Below are positions 8,887-19,426 of a stretch of 64,000 nucleotides of DNA, one piece after another (positions within the stretch are counted from its first letter, which is position 1; each line of letters starts with the position of its first letter). The position numbers and the translations under genes are program-made. The stretch is from Caldilineaceae bacterium (GTDB lineage: Bacteria > Chloroflexota > Anaerolineae > Caldilineales > Caldilineaceae). The notes beneath the pieces are model-generated. The model was not told the origin of the DNA. It made no database searches and saw only the letters and a program-made list of their open reading frames with translations. The stretch covers positions 1-64,000 of the forward strand of contig JAJDZJ010000188.1 in NCBI GenBank assembly GCA_022824685.1, written 5' to 3'.

Positions 8887-10671
8887 ATGTCAACCGCCTC
8901 CGCGGAACTGCCAAAGCTTGTAAGCCCGAACCAGAACCGCCGTTTCTTGTGGCGGGCGCTCAAGCGTCTCCGTCCCTACTGGCGTTTGACAGTCGCCGCT
9001 TACGCAACTCTTCTCGGCACCACCGCCATCCTTCTTGTCACACCCCAGTTTATCCGTTGGATCGTTGACCGCGGCATCCGCCAGAACGACATGCAGCTGT
9101 TGGGCATGTCCGTTTTGGGGCTGCTTGCCTTAACCGCTGTGCGCGGCCTGCTCACGTTCCTATCGAGTCTGTTTGCGGAAAAGGCATCGCAGGGCGTCTC
9201 CTACGGTTTGCGCCGCGACCTTCATGCCAAGTTGACCGAGCTCTCGTTTGCCTACCACGACCGCACCGAATCGGGTCAGCTCCTGTCGCGCTCAATGCAA
9301 GACGTGGAGAGGTTGCGCATGCTCACGGGCCGGTCGGTCCTGGGTCTTGCGAATGGCGTCGTTCTGCTGATCGGCTCTGCCACCGCGTTGGTACTGATGG
9401 ATCCCCTCCTGGCCTTGCTGGCGATGCTCACGATGCCCATTCTGGCGCATCGCGCCATGCGTTTTGGCGCCTTGTACCGGCCCCTTTCGATGGAGATACA
9501 GCAGCAGCTGGCAGTGCTGACAACTCGATTGGAACAGAATTTGCGCGGCGCGCGCATCGTAAAAGCCTTCGCCCAGGAAGACGCTGAGATCGACCGTTTC
9601 GAAACCGAAAACCGGAAGTGGTTCGGTTTGGCCGCGTCCACAGCCCGGCTGACCGCGCTAAATGTGCCATTATTGGACCTCATCGCAAACCTCGCCACAG
9701 TCATCATCGTTTGGCTGGGCGGTTACCTGGTCATTCGCGGCAATCTGACTCTGGGAGAGCTGGTCGCGTTTATCACATACCTAGCCCAGCTGACATCTCC
9801 AATACGCAGGCTGGGGTTCCTCGTTCCGTCGATCGCAATGGCCGGCGCGTCTGCCGAGCGGGTCTTCGAAATACTTGATGAAGAGACACAGGTCAAAGAG
9901 GCACCGGACGCGAAGCCGCTTGGGTCGATTCGCGGCCAACTTCACTTCGAGGGCGTCTCCTTCAGCTACGCCCGCCCGCACAATGTCCTGGAGGAGGTAT
10001 CTTTCGAAATCCAACCCGGCCAGGTGCTCGCCCTGCTCGGTCCAACCGGATCAGGCAAATCTTCGATCATAAACATGATCCCCCGCTTCTATGATCCGAC
10101 GGAAGGCCGCGTTCTGCTCGACGGTCAGGACATTCGGAAAGCAACGCTGCACTCGCTCCGCAGCCAGATTGGCATCGTCCTCCAGGAGTCCACGCTCTTT
10201 GCCACAACCATTCGCGAGAACATTGCCTTTGGCCGGGCCGACGCGACCGAGGTAGAAGTAGTTGAAGCAGCCAAGGCGGCTCAGGCCCACGAGTTCATCG
10301 AGAGCTTCCCCGACGGATATGAAACCAGGGTAGGCGAACGTGGGGCGACGCTTTCCGGCGGCCAGCGTCAGCGGGTCGCCATCGCCCGAACCCTGCTAAC
10401 CGACCCTCGCATCCTGATTCTCGACGACGCCACCTCCAGCGTCGATACACAGACCGAGCACCTGATACAAATGGCGCTATCCAATCTGATGAAGGGTCGA
10501 ACCTCGGTCATCATTGCGCAGCGTCTCAGCACGGTCCGCTTGGCCGATCAGATCCTGATTCTGGAAAAGGGAAGGATAGCCGCAGCGGGAAATCACGAGG
10601 AGCTTTTCGAGAAGTCTCCGCTCTATCGCAAGATTTACGAAGTACAGTTACAGGGAGTCGAATTAGCGTAA
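8887..10671 (+). CDS. ABC transporter, fused permease/ATP-binding (MDR/lipid exporter family)
   Basis: ABC TM domain; Walker A GPTGSGKSS, LSGGQRQRVAIAR, Walker B ILILDDATSSVD. Confidence 0.92.
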   Translation: MSTASAELPKLVSPNQNRRFLWRALKRLRPYWRLTVAAYATLLGTTAILLVTPQFIRWIVDRGIRQNDMQLLGMSVLGLLALTAVRGLLTFLSSLFAEKASQGVSYGLRRDLHAKLTELSFAYHDRTESGQLLSRSMQDVERLRMLTGRSVLGLANGVVLLIGSATALVLMDPLLALLAMLTMPILAHRAMRFGALYRPLSMEIQQQLAVLTTRLEQNLRGARIVKAFAQEDAEIDRFETENRKWFGLAASTARLTALNVPLLDLIANLATVIIVWLGGYLVIRGNLTLGELVAFITYLAQLTSPIRRLGFLVPSIAMAGASAERVFEILDEETQVKEAPDAKPLGSIRGQLHFEGVSFSYARPHNVLEEVSFEIQPGQVLALLGPTGSGKSSIINMIPRFYDPTEGRVLLDGQDIRKATLHSLRSQIGIVLQESTLFATTIRENIAFGRADATEVEVVEAAKAAQAHEFIESFPDGYETRVGERGATLSGGQRQRVAIARTLLTDPRILILDDATSSVDTQTEHLIQMALSNLMKGRTSVIIAQRLSTVRLADQILILEKGRIAAAGNHEELFEKSPLYRKIYEVQLQGVELA

Positions 10672-10716
10672 GGGGTTGGCGGCTGTTCAGCGTCAGCAGC
10701 CTTAAACGCACTCATT

Positions 10717-12537
10717 ATGTCAATCTCAATTGGATCTGCTGGACGCAGCGGCGGGCCTCAAAGCCTGCTGCGCAATTTGGCGAAGGAGGCCGAAGGAAAG
10801 GCCTTTGATGGAAAGGTCGTGGGCAGGCTGCTCACCTACCTGCAGCCTCACAGGGCCAAAATGATCGCGGCCTTCGCCCTGATGCTGATCGTCACTGGGG
10901 CAACTCTCGGGATTCCTCTCCTGCTCAAGGTGGCTATCGATCGCTACATTGCCTCCAATGATCTGGGCGGGCTTGCCAGAATCTCTGTCCTCATGGCGGT
11001 CATCTTTCTTGCCCTGTTCGGCGCGGCATCGGGCCAGCGCTATCTGCTTTCGTGGGTGGGACAGCGCGTCCTGGCCACCCTGCGCGGTCAGCTGATGCGC
11101 CACCTGCAGGCCCTTTCGCTTGGTTATCACAGCAATCATATCGTCGGCGTGACGATTTCTCGGGTGATCGGGGATGTGGCGGTGATCAACGAGCTCCTGT
11201 CCCAGGGCTTGATCACGCTAATCGGCGACGTCCTCGTCCTGGTGGGAATCATCGCCGTCATGCTAGTCCTCAGCCCTTCGCTTGCTCTTCTGACCTTCAG
11301 CACCATTCCTCTCATGTTGCTGGCAACCTACCTGTTTTCCAGGCGGGCCAAACTCGCCTTTCGCCAGACCAGGCAGAGCGTAGCCGGCGTTGTCGGCACT
11401 CTCGCTGAGCACCTGGCCGGAATGCGCGTCATTCAGGCGTTCGCGCAAGAAGATGCAATGCGCGGCCGCTTCGATGCCGCCAACCAGGCCAATCGAAGCT
11501 CCTTTGTCAGCGCGATGTCGCTCTCGTTTGTCTTTTTGCCGACGGTGGAATTCCTGGCAGTGCTCGCGACTGTCATCGTACTCTGGTTCGGCGGTCGCGC
11601 CGTGGCGCAAGGGGCATTGGAAATCGGTGTGCTTGTCGCATTCCTGGCCTACGTCACCCGCTTCTTCCAACCGATACAGGAACTGAGCCAGCTGTACACG
11701 ACGATGCAGTCGGCGATGGCGGGAGGCGAAAGAGTGCTGGAGCTGCTTGACGCCCGTCCCGAGGTCGCTGACCCGCCTGATGGCAGGGAAATGCCCAAGA
11801 TAGAGGGAAAGATCGAGCTGCGCCGCGTTCACTTCTCCTATAGTAGCGACGACCCCGTATTGCATGATGTGAACCTCAGGATTGAGCCCGGACAGACGGT
11901 TGCGCTTGTCGGACCCACAGGAGCCGGCAAGTCGACCATCGCCAATCTGGTGGCCAGATTCTATGATGTCAGCAAGGGGGCTGTCCTGATCGACGGAATC
12001 GACGTGCGCAAGGTAGTTCAGCAGTCTCTTCGTCGCCAAACTGGGATCGTCTCTCAGGAGCCCTTTCTCTTTGCAGGGACGGTCATCGATAATATCCGCT
12101 TTGGCCTCCCGGAGATCGAGCCTGAAGTAGTGGAGGAAGCCGCAAAACAGGCCAATGCCCATGAATTCATCATGGACTTGCCAGATGGCTACGAGACTGA
12201 AATCCTCGAAGGGGGGGCCAACCTCTCGATGGGCCAGCGGCAATTGATCTGTATTGCCCGCGCCGTCCTGGCCGATCCCCGTATCCTCATTCTGGATGAG
12301 GCGACGGCCAGCGTTGACACCGCAACCGAGGCTCTAATCCAGGAGGCCCTCGACCGGCTGCTCAGCCGCCGCACCGCGATCGTGATCGCCCATCGCCTGA
12401 GCACAATCCGCAAAGCTGACTTGATCTGTGCGTTGGAAGAGGGTCGTATCGTCAGCAGGGGAACGCACGAAGAGCTGCTGGCCGAAGGGGGACTATACGC
12501 TACTTTGCATCGCCGACAGTTCGTGGAACAGCCATGA
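10717..12537 (+). CDS. ABC transporter, fused permease/ATP-binding (probable partner of upstream gene)
   Basis: Walker [10 protein letters not shown], signature [13 protein letters not shown], Walker [13 protein letters not shown]. Confidence 0.92.
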   Translation: MSISIGSAGRSGGPQSLLRNLAKEAEGKAFDGKVVGRLLTYLQPHRAKMIAAFALMLIVTGATLGIPLLLKVAIDRYIASNDLGGLARISVLMAVIFLALFGAASGQRYLLSWVGQRVLATLRGQLMRHLQALSLGYHSNHIVGVTISRVIGDVAVINELLSQGLITLIGDVLVLVGIIAVMLVLSPSLALLTFSTIPLMLLATYLFSRRAKLAFRQTRQSVAGVVGTLAEHLAGMRVIQAFAQEDAMRGRFDAANQANRSSFVSAMSLSFVFLPTVEFLAVLATVIVLWFGGRAVAQGALEIGVLVAFLAYVTRFFQPIQELSQLYTTMQSAMAGGERVLELLDARPEVADPPDGREMPKIEGKIELRRVHFSYSSDDPVLHDVNLRIEPGQTVALVGPTGAGKSTIANLVARFYDVSKGAVLIDGIDVRKVVQQSLRRQTGIVSQEPFLFAGTVIDNIRFGLPEIEPEVVEEAAKQANAHEFIMDLPDGYETEILEGGANLSMGQRQLICIARAVLADPRILILDEATASVDTATEALIQEALDRLLSRRTAIVIAHRLSTIRKADLICALEEGRIVSRGTHEELLAEGGLYATLHRRQFVEQP

Positions 12538-12644
12538 CCTGGTTCAATGGAATCTGGTTTCGCATCCCTGCGTCAAGGGCCCGGCCATCTTTCGTCCCAA
12601 TTCAAGAATCCAGGTAGGCAGCAATCGCAGTAGGTAGACCGCGC

Positions 12645-13997
12645 ATGCCAGAACAGCCCAATATCCTTTTTCTCATCGCAGACGACCATCGCGCTTCGGC
12701 TATCGGCGCCTACGGAGACGCCACCGTACGGACACCAACGTTGGACCAGCTCTGCGCGCAAGGGACATCCTTTCGCCGCAATTGCCATATGGGCGGACTG
12801 AGCGGTGCGGTCTGCGTTCCGACAAGAGCCTGCGTCCACACCGGCGCCCACGTCTTCCGGGCCTCTCTCGGCAATGACATGGGTGATCCACGGTCACTCA
12901 ACACCCTTGATCCGAGCCATACCTTTCTGGCTGAGCAGTTCCGTCAGAACGGGTACACGACATTCGCCACCGGAAAGTGGCACAACGACGCCGCTAGCTT
13001 CGCCCGGTCCTTCGCTGAAGCGGAAAACGTCTTCTTCGGCGGTATGGACAGCCACTTCAAGGTGAAGGTCCAGGACCATGGCCCTTCGGGCGCGTACGAC
13101 AAGGGCAGGCAGAGGGTAGGCGACCAGTTTTCTACCGACCTGTTCGGAGATGCGGCGTTTCGCTTTCTGGAACGGGAGGCTGGGAGCAGGCCCTTCTTTC
13201 TCTACTGCGCCTTCACCGCCCCTCACGATCCCCGCACGCCACCCCCGGATTGGGCCGGCGCCTACAAGCCGGAGGCCATGCCCTTACCCCCCAACTTCAC
13301 AGGGATCCACCCCTTTGACAATGGCGAAATGTCCGTGCGCGACGAAATGCTGGCTGCCTTTCCCCGTACACCGGAAGAAACGCGCCGGCATATCGCCGAA
13401 TACTTCGGCATGATATCCGATATGGACGAAAAGATAGGCGAAATCCTGGCCTTGCTCAGCCAGAAGGGGTTGGCGGAGAATACTCTCGTAGTCTATACCG
13501 CCGACCACGGACTTGCACTCGGCCAGCACGGTCTGCTAGGCAAACAGAATCTCTACGAACACAGCGTCCGCGTGCCTCTGATCGTGCGCGGACCGCACGT
13601 GCCAGCCGGCAGGCAGGTGGACGCGCTGACCCATACCTATGACATCTACCCAACCCTGTGTGAACTCGCCGGGCTGGAAGTACCTTCAAGTATCGATGCG
13701 ATATCTCTTATGCCGCTGATCGAGGGGACTGGCGAAACGACCAGATCGTATCTGCACTCTGTCTACAAGCACGGGCAGCGAATGACCCAGGACCAGGAGT
13801 GGAAACTGATCAGCTACCGCCGCGACGGTGACCAGGGCAGTGACGGCGCCCAACTCTTTCATCTGGCTTCCGACCCGTGGGAGTTGAATGACCTCTCTGA
13901 GGATAGAGGCGCCGCTTCGCACCGAGAGCGGTTGGAACGAGAACTGACACGCTGGCAGAAAGCCGTGTCCGATCCACTTGCCGCCGCAACAGACTGA
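12645..13997 (+). CDS. sulfatase (CxPxR, formylglycine type)
   Basis: PNILFLIADDHRASAIGAYG, GAVCVPTRACVHTG, TADHGLALGQHGLLGKQNLYE. Confidence 0.88.
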   Translation: MPEQPNILFLIADDHRASAIGAYGDATVRTPTLDQLCAQGTSFRRNCHMGGLSGAVCVPTRACVHTGAHVFRASLGNDMGDPRSLNTLDPSHTFLAEQFRQNGYTTFATGKWHNDAASFARSFAEAENVFFGGMDSHFKVKVQDHGPSGAYDKGRQRVGDQFSTDLFGDAAFRFLEREAGSRPFFLYCAFTAPHDPRTPPPDWAGAYKPEAMPLPPNFTGIHPFDNGEMSVRDEMLAAFPRTPEETRRHIAEYFGMISDMDEKIGEILALLSQKGLAENTLVVYTADHGLALGQHGLLGKQNLYEHSVRVPLIVRGPHVPAGRQVDALTHTYDIYPTLCELAGLEVPSSIDAISLMPLIEGTGETTRSYLHSVYKHGQRMTQDQEWKLISYRRDGDQGSDGAQLFHLASDPWELNDLSEDRGAASHRERLERELTRWQKAVSDPLAAATD

Positions 13998-14027
13998 CAG
14001 CCCCGCCATAGCCCTGGCTCAGTAACC

Positions 14028-14792
14028 CTACTTCGGCATCCTTCCGCTTGACATGACCAGATTGTACCCTTCCTCTTTCAATACTTTCTGCACTTGCGGC
14101 CGAATACGGTAGCAGAAGCAGACCGGGACGACCTCCCCGTCCAGGCTGTTGGAGGCGCGGGCAACCAACTGGCCGAATCGGTTCACGTCCCGTTGTGTCA
14201 TATTGAACTTCACCTCTCCCACGATCCACAGTTGTAAACCTGGCCGGGACGGGTCTTCTGCTTTTCCAAATACGTCGACCTCGATTTGCACGCCCTCCCA
14301 CTCCTGCCATGACCGGCTCAGTTCGTCAACTTCCCAGCCGAATTCACGGTGCAGCGTGTCCTCGATCACGATTGCGGCGACATCCTCCAAGTCGCCGCCA
14401 AGACGGTTGCTCAACCCGCCAACCTCCCGCGCCAGCCGCTGAACGGCCAGTTCAGTACGCTGTTGCGCCGTCTCTGTACGCTGTTGCGCTTCCTCCGTGC
14501 GCTGTTGCGCCTCCGCCAGCTCCTCAACGCGTTGCTCGGTGCGTTGCTGTGCCTTCCCCAAATCCTCTACGCGTTGTTCTGTACGCTTCTGCGCATCAGC
14601 CAGTTCCGCCAGATGCTGATCTGTACGGTCTTGTGTCTCTGCAATATTTCTTACGATCTCTTTAAGTTCATTGAAGTCATCTCTTCTTACAAGGTTATTG
14701 TAGGAATCGTATATGACTTCGGCCAGCACCTCGGCCTGATTCTCCTCAAAGACTGTTGTCAGTTGCTTCACCATGAGATTACGATCTGCCAT
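14028..14792 (-). CDS. coiled-coil repeat protein with C-terminal PD-(D/E)XK nuclease-like domain
   Basis: [11 protein letters not shown]...; multiple [12 protein letters not shown]-type repeats; IEVDVFG...WIVGEVKF resembles a D...ExK core. Confidence 0.7.
   Translation of the reverse strand: MADRNLMVKQLTTVFEENQAEVLAEVIYDSYNNLVRRDDFNELKEIVRNIAETQDRTDQHLAELADAQKRTEQRVEDLGKAQQRTEQRVEELAEAQQRTEEAQQRTETAQQRTELAVQRLAREVGGLSNRLGGDLEDVAAIVIEDTLHREFGWEVDELSRSWQEWEGVQIEVDVFGKAEDPSRPGLQLWIVGEVKFNMTQRDVNRFGQLVARASNSLDGEVVPVCFCYRIRPQVQKVLKEEGYNLVMSSGRMPK
14455..14610. repeat. in-frame ~21/42-bp imperfect tandem repeat encoding A-Q-Q-R-T-E heptads
   Basis: repeated (t/g)cgctgttgcgc... units on + strand = AQQRTE on - strand. 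Confidence 0.75.
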
Positions 14793-15130
14793 TTGCCCTT
14801 CTTCTCCAAACTCAATCACTTCCTCAAGCCAGCTGCGCCTTATTGTAGCACATACGCTCGAATTGGGCGGTATGTGACATCCGGTAGGAACTCCAGGTAA
14901 GGCACCCAGAGGACCGCATTCACACGTCCTCATTGGTCTATCCAGACCACCGCTTGCTGTTACGCACAGAAGACCCGTGCCGATTCGATCTCATGGAGTG
15001 TTCACCGCGACCTGTAACTGAAATATGCTTGCTTATTGCCCCTCGCTCCCCGGCCCCCGTCCCTCGCTTAAGGCGCCGCCTTACCCCCTGACCCTGGCCC
15101 CGAACCCCTGTCCTTCACCCCGCCACTCGC

Positions 15131-15240
15131 CCCCAGATCCCCGTCCAGACAACAACCCATCCCCCCAAATCACCGCTGAGACAGCCGACCACTGCCTTAT
15201 CCAAAGAAAGCTTGAAGCTCGCCCCAAATTGGGACTGTGC
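15131..15240. repeat. copy of dispersed intergenic repeat upstream of ilv promoter
   Basis: CCCAGATCCCCGTCCAGACAAC ... TTATCCAAAGAAAGCTTGAAGCTCGCCCCAAATTGGGAC. Confidence 0.5.
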
Positions 15241-15257
15241 CCTACAGATCTTTGAAG

Positions 15258-15285
15258 TTGCAGATATCGGGATTCTGCTTATAAT
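15258..15285 (+). promoter_or_regulatory. sigma70-type promoter for ilvBNC-leuA (TTGCAG-16-TATAAT)
   Basis: TTGCAG 15258-15263, TATAAT 15280-15285. Confidence 0.65.
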
Positions 15286-15336
15286 AGGACAGAGTTTTGA
15301 AAAAGTGACCGAAAATCTTGAATAATCGTACCGAAA

Positions 15337-15429
15337 ATGAGTCGATTCGCTGTATTGAACCTGATTCTTAGCCTTACGAACCTTCTTTGCGGCCTTGTAG
15401 CCCTTCTTGTAAGCGGCTCCAGGCCTTGA
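15337..15429 (+). CDS. putative branched-chain amino-acid leader peptide MSRFAVLNLILSLTNLLCGLVALLVSGSRP
   Basis: 30-aa ORF; 9 Leu, 3 Val, 1 Ile; located between promoter and intrinsic terminator upstream of ilvB. Confidence 0.75.
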   Translation: MSRFAVLNLILSLTNLLCGLVALLVSGSRP

Positions 15430-15486
15430 ATGGTTGGCGAAGGCACAGAAGTCTGGAAGAAGGGACTTCTTGCTCAGGTCAGTACA

Positions 15487-15516
15487 GACCCTTCCCCAAC
15501 CGGGAAGGGTTTTTCT
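15487..15516 (+). terminator. intrinsic terminator / attenuator in ilvB leader
   Basis: ACCCTTCCC-CAACC-GGGAAGGGT followed by TTTTCTTT; 9-bp perfect stem. Confidence 0.85.
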
Positions 15517-15658
15517 TTAGTGAATATCTAAGTTGAAGGGAACAACAACGGGTTGTATATCATCTTAAGTTGATGAGAGCTGGAATGGGGAGTTTCAACT
15601 TTTTGGGGACTGCACAGAATTCCGGCCAGCGCGTGAGCCAGCTTGCAGGAGGAGACGG

Positions 15659-17449
15659 ATGGCTATAGCAAAGAGAGAACCTGCCAATACCGGATACGAT
15701 TTGGGACCCCAGGAAATGACAGGATCGCAAATGATCTGGGAATCCCTGTTGCGCGAGGGCGTTCAGATAGTCTTCGGCCACCCTGGCGGGGCCATATTGC
15801 CGGCCTATGACGCCCTGGCCGAGTACGAGGAGGACGGCCGCATTCATCACGTGTTGGTGCGCCACGAACAGTGCGCGGCCCACATGGCCGACGGGTTTGC
15901 CAGGGCCACCGGCGAAGTGGGCGTCTGTATCGTCACCAGCGGGCCGGGGGCAACCAACCTGGTCACCGGCCTGGCCACGGCGCAGATGGATAGCGTTCCG
16001 GTGGTCGCGATTACCGGGCAGGTCCCGACCAACCTGCTGGGCACAGACGCCTTCCAGGAGTCCGACGTTGTGGGCGTCACCCAACCGGTGTGCAAACACA
16101 ACTATCTGGTCACGGACATCGCCGAGTTGCCGTTGATTATGAAGGAAGCATTCTACATCGCCCGCGAAGGCCGGCCGGGCGTCGTCTTGGTGGACGTCTG
16201 CAAGGATGTGCAGATCGAAAGCGGCACGTTTCGCTATGACTTTGATATCAGCCTACCCGGCTTCGAGCCCTGGCCAGTCGTCAGCAAGGACGACGTGCAG
16301 GCGGCGGCCGACGTGCTCAACGAAGCCGAACGCCCTTTGATCCTCGCCGGTCACGGCGTCCACCTTTCAAATACGAGTGAAGAGCTGCTGCAGCTCGTCG
16401 AAAAGGCCGGCATTCCCGTTGTCACCACCTTGCTCGGCACCGGCAATATCCCGGAAACGCATCCTCTGAGCCTGGGGATGGGTGGCATGCACGGGGAAGC
16501 ATTCGCCAATCGAGCCGTACAGGCCTGCGATGTCCTGGTGGCCATGGGGATGCGCTTCGACGACCGAATCACCGGCCGACTGGACCGCTTTGCGGCCGAC
16601 GCCAAGATCATCCACTTTGAGTTGGACCGAGCCGAAGTGGGCAAAAACATTGTCCCCGACGTCGCCGTCGTCGGCGATCTGGCGGAAACACTGCCGGCCT
16701 ACCTCCCATTGATCAAAGAACGCCGCCATCAGGATTGGGTGGATACCTTGAACGAGTGGCGCTCGGAGACCGACGAGGCCGACATTATCCAGTTCGAAGT
16801 GGAGGAGTTGATTCCGCCTTATGTGATCCGTCAGCTGTGGCACGCAACAGAGCAGACCGACAAACGCGTCATCGTCGTCACCGATGTCGGCCAGCATCAG
16901 ATGTGGGAGAGCCAGTACTATATCCACGAACATGCGGGCATGTTGCTGACCAGCGGCGGACTCGGCACGATGGGATACGCGCTTCCAGCTGCCCTTGGCG
17001 CGCAAATGTCCGACCGCGAGGCTCTGGTCTGGTGTGTTGCCGGTGACGGCGGCTTCCAGATGACGCTTCAGGAACTCGCCACCATCCAACAGGAGAAGTT
17101 GCCGGTCAAGATCGGGATCATAAACAATGGGTTTCTGGGCATGGTGCGTCAGTGGCAGCAGATCTTCTACGACAAACGCTATGTGGGGACACCGATCCTG
17201 TCGCCTGACTATGTAAAGCTGGCCGATGCCTACGACATTCCAGCCGCCGTTGTACGCCATCCGAGCGAGGTCGTGCCTGTCCTCGAAAGGGCCCACGCGA
17301 CCGAAGGCCCTTTCCTGGTCGACTTCCAAGTGAAAGAGGAAGTAAACGTCTATCCAATGGTGGCCCCCGGCGCGGCCGTAGACGAACTGATCAGAAGGCC
17401 GAAGCCCGGTTACGTTCAGGGTTACAGCGGTGTTCAGCCCAGCTGGTAA
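15659..17449 (+). CDS. ilvB: acetolactate synthase large subunit
   Basis: [14 protein letters not shown], ThDP fold, [17 protein letters not shown]...[12 protein letters not shown]. Confidence 0.95.
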   Translation: MAIAKREPANTGYDLGPQEMTGSQMIWESLLREGVQIVFGHPGGAILPAYDALAEYEEDGRIHHVLVRHEQCAAHMADGFARATGEVGVCIVTSGPGATNLVTGLATAQMDSVPVVAITGQVPTNLLGTDAFQESDVVGVTQPVCKHNYLVTDIAELPLIMKEAFYIAREGRPGVVLVDVCKDVQIESGTFRYDFDISLPGFEPWPVVSKDDVQAAADVLNEAERPLILAGHGVHLSNTSEELLQLVEKAGIPVVTTLLGTGNIPETHPLSLGMGGMHGEAFANRAVQACDVLVAMGMRFDDRITGRLDRFAADAKIIHFELDRAEVGKNIVPDVAVVGDLAETLPAYLPLIKERRHQDWVDTLNEWRSETDEADIIQFEVEELIPPYVIRQLWHATEQTDKRVIVVTDVGQHQMWESQYYIHEHAGMLLTSGGLGTMGYALPAALGAQMSDREALVWCVAGDGGFQMTLQELATIQQEKLPVKIGIINNGFLGMVRQWQQIFYDKRYVGTPILSPDYVKLADAYDIPAAVVRHPSEVVPVLERAHATEGPFLVDFQVKEEVNVYPMVAPGAAVDELIRRPKPGYVQGYSGVQPSW

Positions 17450-17531
17450 CCGCGTTCGCCCGCGGCTACCATCTGTCCGTATGGCGAGCTATTGAGCGAA
17501 ATGTTAAATCGTACTGCCTCAGGGGAGACCA

Positions 17532-18089
17532 ATGCAATACACTCTTGTAGCCTGGATGCGCGATAAGCCCGGTGTGCTGAATCGGGTATCCGGTATGCTG
17601 AGAAGACGCAACTTTAATATCGACAGTCTCCAGGTCAGCCACAGCGAAACGCCCGGCATCAGCCGCATGACCTTTGTCGTCGATGGCGACGAGAGGGTGG
17701 CCGACCAGGTCGTGAAACAACTGCGCAAAGTCGTGGACGTCACCGCTGTGGAAGACATTACGAATCGGCTGGCCATACTACGCGAGTTGGCGCTGATTCG
17801 GGTCCGAACCACGCCGGCGACACGCGGCGAAATCATGCAGTTTGCGGAAATATACCGCGCCCAAATCGTCGACGTCAACACGGAAAACCTTGTCGTCCAG
17901 GCGGTAGGGACCGAAGACAAAGTCGATTCGCTTATCGAATTGCTGCGGCCGTTTGGTATTGAGGAGATGGTCCGAACAGGACGCGTCGCCCTCTGCCGCG
18001 GTGACGAACGGGCAAAGAAGAAGCGGCAGTCGACCTCAATTTTCAAGGCCGCCGCCAGCCTGAATGGCAGTGGCCATGACGACCAGTAA
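17532..18089 (+). CDS. ilvN: acetolactate synthase small subunit (ACT domain)
   Basis: [44 protein letters not shown]. Confidence 0.93.
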   Translation: MQYTLVAWMRDKPGVLNRVSGMLRRRNFNIDSLQVSHSETPGISRMTFVVDGDERVADQVVKQLRKVVDVTAVEDITNRLAILRELALIRVRTTPATRGEIMQFAEIYRAQIVDVNTENLVVQAVGTEDKVDSLIELLRPFGIEEMVRTGRVALCRGDERAKKKRQSTSIFKAAASLNGSGHDDQ

Positions 18090-18241
18090 GTAAGGCCTGA
18101 CGGATTCAGGTTGCTGCGTTCCTGGAGCTTGCGCCGCAGCCCGATGACGCCTGGAAACCAGCTGCGCTTACGGGGTGCGGCGCGCGATAGTAGACTCTCA
18201 GAAATCATACAGCCTAAAGTACCAAATCCTCGGAGGGGAAC

Positions 18242-19243
18242 GTGGCAACGATCTATTACGAGAATGACGCCGACCTGGCCCTGTTAGAAGGAAAAAAAAT
18301 TGCGGTGATCGGCTATGGCAGCCAGGGTCATGCGCACGCCCTGAATATGCAGGACAACGGTCAGGACGTTCGCATTGGCCTGCACGAAGGCAGCCGCAGC
18401 AAGGCCAAGGCCGAAGCCGACGGCCTGCGGGTTGTAAGTGTGGCCGAAGCCGCCCGCGAGGCAGACATGATCATGGTCGTGATCCCCGACCCGATCCAGG
18501 GCAACGTCTATGAGCAGCAAATACAGCCCAATCTCGAGCCGGGCAACACGCTCATGTTCGCCCATGGTTTCAATGTGCGCTACGGCTTCGTCGTCGCCCC
18601 CGAAAGTGTCGATGTTTCGATGGTGGCCCCGAAAGCGCCGGGCCATCGCGTCCGAGAAGTCTTCACTGAGGGTTCGGGCGTTCCCGCGCTGGTCGCGATT
18701 CACCAGGACGCGTCAGGCAATGCCCTGGCAAACGCCCTGGCCTATGCCAAGGCGATCGGCTCCACGCGCGCTGGTGTGCTGGAAACAACCTTTGCCGAAG
18801 AGACCGAGACCGACCTGTTTGGCGAACAGACTGTCCTCTGCGGCGGCGTCAGCGAACTGGTAAAGGCGGGTTTCGAAATCCTGGTCGATGCCGGCTACCA
18901 ACCTGAGATTGCATACTTCGAGTGTCTGCACGAGCTGAAGCTCATCGTCGACCTGATGTATGAAGGCGGACTCAACTATATGCGCTACAGCATTAGCGAT
19001 ACGGCGGAGTGGGGGGATTACAAGAGCGGCCAGCGTGTGATCACCGACGAGACAAAGGAATCGATGAGAAAGATCCTGGCCGACATACAGTCAGGCTCTT
19101 TTGCCGAAGAGTGGATGGACGAGTACCACGGCGGCGGCAAAGTCTATTACGAAAGGCGCCGCAGTGAGCAGAGCCAGCAGCTGGAAAACGTGGGTAAAGA
19201 ACTCCGCAGGATGATGACCTTCATGGACGCCAAGGAGATCTAG
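18242..19243 (+). CDS. ilvC: ketol-acid reductoisomerase (class I)
   Basis: [50 protein letters not shown] start. Confidence 0.95.
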   Translation: MATIYYENDADLALLEGKKIAVIGYGSQGHAHALNMQDNGQDVRIGLHEGSRSKAKAEADGLRVVSVAEAAREADMIMVVIPDPIQGNVYEQQIQPNLEPGNTLMFAHGFNVRYGFVVAPESVDVSMVAPKAPGHRVREVFTEGSGVPALVAIHQDASGNALANALAYAKAIGSTRAGVLETTFAEETETDLFGEQTVLCGGVSELVKAGFEILVDAGYQPEIAYFECLHELKLIVDLMYEGGLNYMRYSISDTAEWGDYKSGQRVITDETKESMRKILADIQSGSFAEEWMDEYHGGGKVYYERRRSEQSQQLENVGKELRRMMTFMDAKEI

Positions 19244-19288
19244 CCCTGTTGGACCGCGTCTGACGAACCGCGAAAGGAGGTGATGAGC

Positions 19289-19426
19289 ATGGATGACGGC
19301 CTTAGTGACCTTATGCGAAACGCTGCCTTGCACTCTGCGTTCGCAGCATCTCCTCGCTGCATACTGCGAGGCAGAGACGCCCTGTCATCTCTCGACCCAA
19401 TCACCTCCGGAGGCGCCCGGCAATGA
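19289..19426 (+). CDS. candidate 45-aa uORF filling the ilvC-leuA gap, stop overlapping leuA start (ATGA)
   Basis: preceded by AAAGGAGGTGAT (12-nt SD complement), 5 nt spacing; [48 protein letters not shown] 19424-19426 overlaps ATG 19423. Confidence 0.5.
   Translation: MDDGLSDLMRNAALHSAFAASPRCILRGRDALSSLDPITSGGARQ

Noticed and set aside
14455-14610. CRISPR-like tandem repeats
   Set aside because: Period ~21/42 bp, in-frame within a coiled-coil CDS, no spacers; no CRISPR array seen in the window.
15025-15255. 76-aa ORF MLAYCPSLPGPRPSLKAPPYP...
   Set aside because: Translation of C-rich dispersed repeat; not protein-like.
18090-18241. Structured-looking gap between ilvN and ilvC
   Set aside because: GC-rich partial complementarities but no clear alternative pairing, uORF or terminator.
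19243-19290. TTGGACCGCG upstream of leuA resembling a T-box core (TGGNACCGCG)
   Set aside because: One base short of the motif, no Stem I features, and lies at the ilvC 3' end; SD/anti-SD explanation fits better.
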